From positions 1-11,763 of the forward strand of contig JAAMPI010001651.1 of assembly GCA_013054445.1 (NCBI GenBank): a DNA stretch of 11,763 nt, given 5' to 3'. The stretch is from Cudoniella acicularis. Lineage: Eukaryota > Ascomycota > Leotiomycetes > Helotiales > Helotiaceae. How positions within the stretch are numbered: the stretch's first letter is position 1; every line of letters begins with the position of its first letter. The notes beneath the pieces are model-generated. The model made no database searches and was not told the origin of the DNA. It worked only from the letters and a program-made list of their open reading frames with translations. The translations under genes were made by a program, and so were the position numbers. Positions 1 to 7,141 of the stretch are shown one piece after another.

Positions 1-103
1 CACTCCCAGGATGCCCATACACCGTGTGAACATCTGCGCTTGTGGCGCCACCAATGGTGTCTTGCACCGAGGTCCAGGTTTCTTTGCTGATGGATGGCTT
101 CAT
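1..103 (-). CDS. N-terminal fragment of a conserved-looking fungal protein
   Basis: An ATG at 103-101 opens a frame that runs off the left edge after 34 complete codons with no stop. The peptide begins MKPSISKETWTSVQDTIGG and continues with a polar, Gly/Ala/Ser/His-containing stretch (ATSADVH, then YGHPG). It has no hydrophobic signal segment, so it is probably cytosolic or nuclear. The style resembles short, soluble, Gly/His-rich fungal proteins, but I cannot assign a family. The start is chosen because it is the first ATG of the open frame and the upstream DNA (104-140) is repetitive CACTCAA-type leader sequence typical of fungal 5' UTRs. The main doubt is length: only 103 bases are visible. 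Confidence 0.55.
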   Translation of the reverse strand, partial: MKPSISKETWTSVQDTIGGATSADVHTVYGHPGS

Positions 104-1047
104 CGCTTATCCCGGGATTGAAGATTGAGTGTTGAGTGTGAATGTGCGGTCCGAAGGGGCGGTTCCTGCGGGAAGGGTCTCGGCGTGGAATGAGGGGGCA
201 GCGTCGTTGCCTATTTTGGCCCCTGGGGCGTGCTGTTTGGGACTTATCAGCTTCTGGATTCCAAGTAAATATTCAATTGAGAAGGGGAACTTACGCCTTT
301 AGTTGTAAGCGTTTCAGAAGGAGGGACTCTGGAGTGGAATTCTCCTTGGTTGGTAAGAGATTCAGGTAGACATGTTGATGCTATTGAACGAATTTCCTCT
401 TTTTTAAAAATTTAAAGTTTGAAGTTTGAGGAAATGAAGATTTTCAATCACGATAGTTAAATATTTGAAGATGATCAACAAGTTCTTGTTTCTTGAGACT
501 GACGTCAAAATTTGCGGTTACACCATACCAAAAAAGACGAAATCAACTTCCCACTTGAGTAGCCAACATCGAACGAGGATTGCCGATAAGAAAATTTGGA
601 AAAATGCACTGAAGATTATGCTATCCTTGTAGGAAAATCCTCTTGATTGTGAGAACGGTACGTCGGTATCTTAGTTTCGATTGCGACTCTCGTAATGCGG
701 GGCTGAAAGGCAGGGGAACATAGTTGCAACTCCTAGGGATGTCTCATAGCACCAAAATAACCCTTGACACAAGAAAGAAATGCCATTCTTTGATAAAGTT
801 GCTCATTGACAGATTAGAGATTCGTTTTTCCGTTCATCAGCGAGAGTGGTATCTTCCTTCTAATTTCCCACCCAATATTCGTCCGGTAGCGCCATGAAGA
901 ACCCCATCCAGTGCGCCAACGCTATACCACGCCATCCATCCCAAATAACCTCAAATTATGTTGAACCCGTAACCCGTTTCCGAGATCCCATCCGTAATCG
1001 CACATCATCGCATTCCCTCTACTCCATAAACCCTCGTAACCACCAAA
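104..1047. other. Intergenic spacer with no convincing gene
   Basis: This 944-base stretch separates the start of the left-edge gene from the 3' end of the promethin-like gene. Only a short plus-strand frame without a family signature (142-369) is open. The 390-470 part is AT-rich with runs such as TTTTTAAAAATTTAAAG. The left part should contain the promoter of the left-edge gene, and 950-1047 is probably the 3' UTR of the promethin-like gene. Confidence 0.5.
500..507. promoter_or_regulatory. CRE-like palindrome TGACGTCA
   Basis: A perfect eight-base TGACGTCA lies about 400 bases upstream of the left-edge gene's ATG. This is the consensus bound by CREB/ATF-type bZIP factors, including Atf1-type stress regulators in fungi. 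A single eight-base match in about 12 kb can arise by chance, so the assignment is weak. Confidence 0.2.
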
Positions 1048-1606
1048 TCAATTCTCCTCCTTAACACCATCAACCACCCGTCCTCCCTTCCCATTCACAA
1101 CGCCCACCTGCTTTCCCTTCACCTCCCCAGCTTTATTGAACACGACTCCCCAACACCACTGCCCCACCAACCAGCTCCCTACAGCCCACACCCAGACTAA
1201 AACTCCCAATCCAACCGTAACAAACAATGTAGGCACCAATACCGCGAGCGCGAGACCGATCCAGAAGAGACTGAAAAGAAGTGCAGATATGGCCGCGAGG
1301 AGGAAAACGCCAAGGGAGAAAGAGGCGAAAAGTAGCAAGGGTGTAAGGGAGAAGAGGAGGTGCGTGAAGATGAATGACTATTTATTGGTTAGCTTTTGCA
1401 TTTCTCTCAATTGCTAAGGGTTTAATTCGTGGCAGCCAGGAAAAGGTAGAGGTGAAAGGAATGTAACTTACGGCGAGTAGAGGCTTTTCTTGCGAGAATG
1501 TGAGGATAGTGTTATACATGTTTTGGCGCGTGGAGGGGCTCACGACGCGGTCGAGGAGGGATTGAGCGTAGCCGATCGTTCCGGAAGTGCGAGCTTGAAT
1601 TCCCAT
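1048..1606 (-). CDS. Promethin/LDO-like lipid-droplet-associated membrane protein (two exons)
   Basis: Exon 1 runs 1606-1472 (45 codons, phase 0) and exon 2 runs 1377-1048, with a 94-nt intron between. The spliced product has 154 residues. Residues 1-45 are polar and include RQNMYNTILTFSQEKPLLA. Residues 46-125 form an almost unbroken hydrophobic core, enough for about four membrane helices or two hairpins, with Pro58 and Pro94 as likely turns. The tail (126-154) is Lys/Gly/Val-rich and soluble. A short protein with a hydrophobic core of paired hairpins and polar ends matches the promethin (LDAF1/TMEM159, yeast Ldo16/45) family. Those proteins act with seipin at ER-lipid droplet contact sites. 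The family call rests on topology and general sequence style, not a search. Another small multi-pass ER protein is the alternative. Exon 2 alone would lack an ATG, and the intron joins the frames exactly. Confidence 0.7.
1378..1471 (-). other. Spliceosomal intron of the promethin-like gene
   Basis: On the minus strand the donor is GTAAGT (1471-1466). A branch-point match GCTAAC lies shortly before the AATAG acceptor ending at 1378. Length is 94 nt. Removal joins Ala45 (GCC) to Ser46 (TCA) in phase 0, just where the hydrophobic core begins. Confidence 0.85.
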
Positions 1607-1746
1607 TTTTGCGATATTGGTTGAAGAAGAGGAATTAAGTGTTTTTGTGTGCGAGAAATTTTGAAGTTAGATGTTCAGAGTTGAAAGTTTAGAAGCTTCC
1701 AAGGTTGGAAAGAATGCCAGTGAGCTGATCACCAAGGTGGCTTGTG

Positions 1747-1788
1747 ATTGGTGGTATGACAGCATGTGAAGGGGAGCTCCATGATTGG
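1747..1788 (-). promoter_or_regulatory. Two CCAAT boxes upstream of the promethin-like gene
   Basis: ATTGG occurs on the plus strand at 1747-1751 and 1784-1788, so the minus strand reads CCAATCAC and CCAATCAT. They lie about 140 and 180 bases upstream of the ATG at 1606, in the same orientation as the gene and 37 bases apart. CCAATCA is the preferred site of the fungal HAP/CBC complex, and this distance is typical. Function is inferred from motif and position only. Confidence 0.4.
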
Positions 1789-2271
1789 CTGAGCTTGTAT
1801 CCTTGTGTTCAACCACCTAATGATGTACCTAGGTAGTGAAGAATGTTAAATCTGCAGTATTAAAACAAGTAAATGTTTTAAAAACACTTCGTGAATTTTT
1901 TCCGATCTGTGGTTATCTCTTCCGAATTTTCTCCGATCTTGAAATGCCTCAGCATCAACAACTTATTTCTTAAACAACTATAATTAATTTACTCGTAACT
2001 AAATTCTGAATTTCGAAGGAAAATGGCCTCCAAAAAATCATCTATTCATGAACTTCATCGCTTAGGTGTTGAATTTCGTAAAAAAAAAAACCTCCTAATT
2101 CCACATAAAATTAAGACATTTTTAAAATATTACTCGGTTGGCTCTTTCCCTTCGCGAATAGCTTCACAAAACCCGCCCCACTCTTTGCTTGATCTAAAAC
2201 CACATTAAAAATTAAAAAATGCCATCGTATTAAAACTTCAAAAAAATTGATGCACCCGACCAAAGAGGTTC

Positions 2272-2313
2272 CCACGGCACCTTCCGATCTCAAAGGCACG
2301 GAAGGTGCTGTGG
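2272..2313. repeat. 15-bp inverted repeat (hairpin) in a GC-rich patch
   Basis: The arm CCACGGCACCTTCCG (2272-2286) is complementary to CGGAAGGTGCTGTGG (2299-2313) at every position except one G-T wobble (2276/2309), with a 12-base loop. It lies in a roughly 200-base patch richer in G and C than its surroundings. No adjacent gene explains it. It could be a structured RNA, a transposon remnant or a terminator-like element, and the sequence alone does not decide. Confidence 0.6.
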
Positions 2314-3047
2314 TCAATCCTCCCCCCAGACAGGATTGTCGAATTAATCGTGTCTAAGGACGCGCCCCCTGTTCGCTCTGTACTCCCGATGGTTAATGCA
2401 CAGCTCAGTGTAACCTCCCTGAGGATCATCGGTTACCAGCGGTCTTTGGGGGCAGGTTGTTGTTTGCCGTGTTTGTTGTGCAAGAAAAATGTTTATTTTG
2501 ATATTTAAAGGTACCTACCGCTGGGAGTGGGGCCAAAGGCGGTGAAATGAAATATTATGGGATATGGCAATATCTTGCTAGTCTTTATGGAAGCCGAAAA
2601 ATTGTAAATCGAGTCCGGTGAATCGTAAAATGCTTCGTTAGGAACAGTTCCTAATAATCTGGGGACAGTCAAATTCAACCTTCATATTGAGATTTTGATA
2701 GAACCCAATTCTGCGTAGGCTCGACATGCGATATTCAGCTAAGGTCGTTTAGCACGAGACTGGCTGGTGGGGACACACATATAGTTGGAGATAATTGAAT
2801 ATTTGGCCGTAAGAGAGTAAGTTGAGCAATCTATTTAAAAACGAGACTCGAGAAAACCCACGAAATAACAAATCAAGGAGATAGCATCTGTTCATCTGAG
2901 TATTCTGATAAATGATAGTGCTGTGATAAAGGGATGCTCCACCACTTTCTCTTCAAATCAAGTTAAACAAAAACAGGCAGCATAAGGTATTTGAAAATTA
3001 AAGGATTGGCCAAGGAAAATATCTTCAGTCTTACTAAAGGGCGCCGC

Positions 3048-3054
3048 TATAAAA
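3048..3054 (+). promoter_or_regulatory. TATA box (TATAAAA) with fungal-type leader, no clear gene
   Basis: CTATAAAAG is followed after about 25-30 bases by a CA-rich, T-poor stretch (ATCACATCAACATCAAATAC) like the transcription starts and 5' leaders of filamentous fungi. The first ATG (3129) opens only 19 codons (MWNNIPLRTLADNRYTSI). A candidate donor GTACAC lies at 3170, but no acceptor I found gives a convincing next exon. A transcript from here would run into the antisense of the OTU-like gene's 3' end. Confidence 0.35.
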
Positions 3055-3315
3055 GCTAGTCAGCTTGTTATCACATCAACATCAAATACAACCCAATCAA
3101 AAGAACAACGGGACAACGAGTCCATACGATGTGGAACAACATACCATTGAGGACACTTGCAGACAACAGGTACACCTCCATTTAACTCGAAGGCTTCCTT
3201 CTGTTCTTGAAACCTTTTTTCAAAACACACCACATGGACGTTTGATGGGATAAAATTTGCAAATAGAGAAATCCTTTAACGGCTCAGTTTTTGGTCAGCT
3301 ACTGCAGTAGCATAC

Positions 3316-3582
3316 TTAGTAATTAGGCATCACGTTGACAACCGAGGATGACTGGTTTGGGTTTTGGAGAGACAACTCCTGGGCTATTGATGTCGGCTGT
3401 GAGAGGTTGCTTTTCGCAGGATTCATTTCAGGTCCAGATGTTTCTGCAGGTGATGGTGATGAATGTATAGTAGCGCTACTTGGTGGGTCGGAAGACGCAG
3501 AGGGATTAAACGGGAGTGCAGCTGCAACCACCGAAGCTTGCGAGCCTACAGAGGCTGTTGGTGCCAGGGACAGGGACAGTGC
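3316..3582 (-). other. 88-codon in-frame extension beyond the stop of the OTU-like gene
   Basis: After the TAA at 3585-3583 the same minus-strand frame stays open for 88 codons to a TAA at 3318-3316. The encoded peptide is rich in Ser, Pro, Ala and Asn (for example SASSDPPSSATIHSSPSPAE), the same low-complexity style as the linker and tail before the stop. Possible explanations are readthrough, a recent stop in a formerly longer gene (CAA to TAA), or a short intron that removes the TAA. A donor GTAACC begins just after ACA-A, and acceptors ending CAACAG or TGTAG would remove 39 or 48 nt. Both keep frame, but both introns are very short and lack an obvious branch point. It may also be an untranslated relic. 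Confidence 0.45.
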
Positions 3583-5514
3583 TTATAGGTTACTTGTTCC
3601 CGAAGAAGAATTCTGGATTTGCACTGGCGTGTTGGACCTTATTGAAGGAGCAGATGTAGCCACAACTGATGTGGTGGGAATTTCAGATCTTATACAGGCT
3701 ATTGCTGGTACGGACGGCATTCGTAGTTCCAGATCACCTGTTTCCGCCGTGGGGGTTTCGACTTGCACTGTGCTTCTTTTCATGCCTGAATAATGTCCAA
3801 AGGTATCCTCACTTTGATTGTTGTCATTATGAATCCAAATCGTGAGGACAGGCCGACTCGGATCAGCACCCGGAACAATTAAGGGTTGTGCTCTTGGCAA
3901 GTACACTCCAAGTTGCAGATTTTGTCTCTGCATTCGGCCATATTGTAGTAACACTGCAGCCAACTGATCGAGAGGGAAATTTCTGTCGAAATCCTCATCG
4001 AGTCCTGTTTCCCGAATTTCTCGTGCAACTACTCCGGTTGTTGCAAAAGTACGTAGTTTATCTATACTTGGTACCGGAAACTGAGGGAATTGATGCCTAA
4101 TGCTGTGACGGAGTGCAAACAATCCACATATAAGTTCTGTACTCTTAGTTTGAATCAAGCTGTAACCGTTCGGGAAGTCATTGTCAAAATGTATACGAAA
4201 CTGGTCGCCAACGTTTGACTCTACGCCAGACTGCCCGCCGTTGATGCCTTTCTTCTTTTGTTGCAGAATAGTCCTCGGCTTGTTTCTGGGAGTGGAAACA
4301 GGCGGAGAGGCTGTGCTGTGCTGTGATGCATTTTGGGGTTGCTTCCAAAGTGTTGGCAAGAAGAGATCGTCCAATAATGGGGTTTGGTGTGCTTCAAGTG
4401 CAGCTCTCAGTGCCGGCTCAAGAGATCCGGTCAGGGTGGTAACGATGGCATTCGAAATTATTGCTGCAAATTCTGGTGGCGATACTACAGAGTTCAATTC
4501 GGGCTGATTTGGCTGCGGTGGAGTACTCCTCGAGGAAGGCGATGGTGTTGGAGATCGTGGAAATGATTCTAGTTCACCGGATATATCACTTCCATTGGGT
4601 GTGGAAGTGTTCATTGACCAGATGCTACCCAGGGAATGTATAAATATGCCAGGATCATCTAGAGATGAGAAAGGGGCATCATAAAGGTCAGAGGACGTTG
4701 TTGTCGAAACTTGAGGTTCTTCTGGTTGCGAGCCGTTTGCGGAAGCTCTTCTCTCATTGATCAAAAAATCTGGAGATCTATGACTTGTGGCCGTTATCAC
4801 CTGAGCTACACTCTCGGGGGTCTGAGCTCTGATGTCTGCATATCTAACAACCGGCGTTGAAGGTAGGTCAGATGTAGGAGGGTGTGGAATTCCGTCAAAC
4901 CTGCTGTCTTGAGAGGCTGAGGATGTTGATCGGCTGGAGCTCTCGCCATTGAGTGTATCGATCCGCAAAGGGTGTTCATGGACAGATGAGCTTGATATTT
5001 GTGGGTTTGAATGAGCCAACGATACTTCTTGTGGTGGAGATGAAGCATGAGGTGGGTCAGGACTATTCGAGCGATAGAGGACAGGTGAAGAGCTTCCGAG
5101 TACATCAGGAAGATCCGAGATGATGTGTTGGCTTCGAAGTCCTCCTAGTACAACTCTTTGTGGGAGACGTACGATAGTTACGAGCCATTTGTGGGCTACA
5201 AGGACTGTCTCAGGTTGGTATATTATTCCAACTTTCCATGATGGGTGCCATTCACAGTCGTATCGATGTATTCTCGAGCACAAAGTGAGGGTAGCAAGTC
5301 GATGAAGTTGTGGGAATAACCATCCATCAGAGGCTATGATGTTGATTGATGCAGTTCTCAGGTCCTCGAGTATGGCATAGGCTTCGCGGTGATTGGCAAG
5401 AGGAATGGTGGTTTCTGAACACCTTCCGCCCTCCCTAGTAGTTCCTACGCACTGGAAGCGTGTATCTCTGGGATACACATCTAGAGCTTCCTGCGGATTC
5501 CAAATAGTATTCAT
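3583..5514 (-). CDS. Zinc-module plus OTU-like cysteine-peptidase-like protein
   Basis: A 643-residue frame starts at the ATG at 5514-5512. The start is supported because the N-terminus aligns from the first residues with the neighbouring RING-type protein. Residues 1-115 form the shared module: C22-x9-C32 (CVGTTREGGRC), then C79-x3-H83 (LTLCSRIHRYD), a plausible Zn site, and a later W110. Residues about 130-440 are a Ser/Pro-rich, probably disordered linker. It holds a likely helical segment (about 346-376) and a basic cluster ending QQKKKG (418-423) that could be a nuclear signal. Residues about 440-580 look like an OTU-type papain-fold domain: ELICGLFAL with C463 as candidate nucleophile, then TIWIHND (558-564) and GHYSGM (573-578) with H574 as candidate base. 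The usual D-G-x-C is E-L-I-C here, so activity is uncertain. If active it would remove ubiquitin-like modifiers. It lies downstream of, and co-oriented with, the RING-type paralogue, 1.6 kb away. Confidence 0.75.
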   Translation of the reverse strand: MNTIWNPQEALDVYPRDTRFQCVGTTREGGRCSETTIPLANHREAYAILEDLRTASINIIASDGWLFPQLHRLATLTLCSRIHRYDCEWHPSWKVGIIYQPETVLVAHKWLVTIVRLPQRVVLGGLRSQHIISDLPDVLGSSSPVLYRSNSPDPPHASSPPQEVSLAHSNPQISSSSVHEHPLRIDTLNGESSSRSTSSASQDSRFDGIPHPPTSDLPSTPVVRYADIRAQTPESVAQVITATSHRSPDFLINERRASANGSQPEEPQVSTTTSSDLYDAPFSSLDDPGIFIHSLGSIWSMNTSTPNGSDISGELESFPRSPTPSPSSRSTPPQPNQPELNSVVSPPEFAAIISNAIVTTLTGSLEPALRAALEAHQTPLLDDLFLPTLWKQPQNASQHSTASPPVSTPRNKPRTILQQKKKGINGGQSGVESNVGDQFRIHFDNDFPNGYSLIQTKSTELICGLFALRHSIRHQFPQFPVPSIDKLRTFATTGVVAREIRETGLDEDFDRNFPLDQLAAVLLQYGRMQRQNLQLGVYLPRAQPLIVPGADPSRPVLTIWIHNDNNQSEDTFGHYSGMKRSTVQVETPTAETGDLELRMPSVPAIACIRSEIPTTSVVATSAPSIRSNTPVQIQNSSSGTSNL

Positions 5515-7141
5515 GGCACGTAGAAATCAAAGACCAAAGTTCGTCAGAGAGTCGGAAATAATGCCCATCTCAACGTTGAAAGGGAGATAGCTTTTCAAAG
5601 AAGAAGGTCGTGTGTCAAGCTAGTTCTGCCAATGCAACAAGAATCCTGCTCGGAACAACTTTCCCTTCGGTCTCCTTCGATATTGAGTGTGCCACACCTT
5701 CAAGCTCGCCAGGGAATGAAAGCAAGGAAAGTGACAACTGAATAACCAATAGCAGTACTCCTCATCATATCGCCACCGTAGTCAACAAGCATTGGGGAGG
5801 AAGCCTGAAGATGACAAGGATATCTGCATCCAACGAGGCAGAATCACACGTTCAAAATGGTCCACCGTCAACTTTTGCCGGATAGAATGCCTGTTGACCA
5901 AAGGAATGACCAAGAAACCCTTTCTACTCTAAGCTTGAACGAAGGTGCTCAGTTTATCCCGAACTTTGAAAAATCAGCCCCCGGCGGGAATTGTGAGATA
6001 GAAAAACCAGCAAGGAGACGCACGGCAACGCCGAGATGAAAAAATCTAGGTTGATTTGCGGCAGCATAAAAGGCCGGAAGCCGGTCAACACAGCCTGGCA
6101 GATCAAAGTGGGTTCCCAGCTTCATATTCTGTTTGTTGGCTCAGGGAAAGGCAGAGCGTTTGTTGTTAGAGTGTGTCACGAAGTGGTTTAAGCCGAACAA
6201 GATGAAAGCCGAGAGTCCAACGGAAGATGAGAATCCTATCTCGAGGGCACTTGCCTCGGCCAAAGTAGCGCACACGAGAGGCAGTTTTGAGGCCGCATTC
6301 CCAAGACCAGAACGGAAACCATGATGTGTCGAGTCTTCGGCGCTTGCAAAGTCCTAAAAATAACGCACCACGAAACGATCGAGAAAAGATATCAGAAAAT
6401 TAAGCCGAATCAAGCTGCTCTGGTTAACTCTAGACCAAAGTAAGTAATGTGGATAGCGGTATCTTTTCAAATTTAGTGTTGATGGAGTGTTGTAGAAGTT
6501 TTTCATCGACAGGTGAGGTCACCGGGAGATTCAAACTAGCGCGACAGGGGTCGCGACCAATGAAAATAAGCGAGCTCTGCAAAAGGGGAGCTGCGCTATT
6601 GTCACTACTACTAACAATGGAACGTCTTTTTAATTCCAAGCTAAAAGTCCTTCCTCGTGAAAGTGACTCTACTCTTGTCGGTCACCCTTCTCGTGTAATT
6701 TCCGTCCATTGAGGTTGCGCAGAACTATGAAAAAGCTCGAGTGCGACTGGAGTATTCGGTTGTTTCAGTTCTAAAGGAGTTCTTTCAGTCCCAATTACGC
6801 TATCATATCATACTAATAAGAAAATCAAGATCCTACCATTATTTAAAAGCACAAGATGAAGCGAGCCGTAACTAAAAGAAATACTTGAAAATCAATACAA
6901 CTCAATTAACAACCTAATATCGCCTCAAAAGCCCCTGAATAATTATACAAGTATAAAATTTGACAATTACACTCCAAATGCAGTCCAACAACGACGTCTA
7001 CAATTGAAGAAACCTTTCATGAATATTCGGTTTCATTCCGTGTTTCAATGTTTTTGGAAAAACAGAGTTTAGTTGTTTAAGTATAGCAGAGTGATTTTGC
7101 TACTGTGGTATATTAAGACCAAGTAACACAATGAGGCAGTT
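5515..7141. other. Spacer between the two paralogous genes
   Basis: This 1.6-kb region should hold the promoter of the OTU-like gene at its left end and the 3' end of the RING-type gene at its right end. Several short plus-strand frames are open (5857-6039, 60 codons from ATG; 6133-6324, without a leading ATG; 6321-6443; 6449-6712, without a leading ATG). None joins convincingly to another or shows a complete domain. A TATA-like CATAAAAGG near 6065 precedes them. A perfect palindrome GGTCGCGACC is at 6549-6558. Bases 6780-7140 are AT-rich with nothing recognisable. No remnant of a third copy of the shared module was seen. Confidence 0.4.
6321..6443 (+). other. Possible small ORF or first exon with weak J-domain resemblance
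   Basis: ATGATG at 6321 opens 40 codons ending at TAA 6441-6443. The end overlaps a good donor (GTAAGT, 6440-6445), so this could be a first exon. The peptide contains KVLKITHHETIEKRYQKI, reminiscent of helices I-II of a DnaJ J domain. However, it is about three residues short in the loop, and KPNQ stands near where the HPD motif should be. I found no matching downstream exon. It may be a decayed fragment or a chance frame. Confidence 0.18.

Larger units (their letters stand above)
1607..3315. other. Long intergenic region, largely non-coding
   Basis: The left 250 bases hold the promoter of the promethin-like gene. Bases 1850-2250 are AT-rich. They contain a 10-A run near 2080-2090 and a 61-codon ATG frame (2023-2208) with no family signature, which I do not regard as a gene. 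Bases about 2250-2460 are noticeably more GC-rich and contain a strong hairpin (separate entry). A 63-codon minus-strand frame (2238-2429) there lacks start context and recognisable domains. Bases 2500-3040 show nothing. Around 3048 there is a TATA-type promoter facing right (separate entry). Confidence 0.5.

Noticed and set aside
1826..1835. Palindrome TACCTAGGTA as a transposon target or operator
   Set aside because: Similar CCTAGG-type words appear elsewhere in the window (around 8568 and 9132) without flanking structure, so I treat it as background.
2023..2208. 61-codon ATG-led frame as a small gene
   Set aside because: It includes a 10-A run and AT-rich low-complexity DNA, shows no domain or splice context, and no relative is recognisable.
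1900..2290. Three copies of TCCGATCT (1901, 1932, 2283) resembling the end of a sequencing adapter
   Set aside because: Only eight or so bases match and the flanks differ at each copy, so adapter contamination is not supported.
3335..3793. 152-codon ATG-led frame on the plus strand
   Set aside because: It lies opposite the Ser/Pro-rich 3' part of the OTU-like gene and its extension. Its Asp/Glu/Gly/Ala-rich translation is what the antisense of Ser/Pro codons produces, and it has no domain of its own.
4806..5105. 99-codon minus-strand frame inside the OTU-like gene
   Set aside because: It is an out-of-frame shadow of the Ser/Pro-rich linker, lacks family signatures and is fully contained in the better-supported 643-residue frame.
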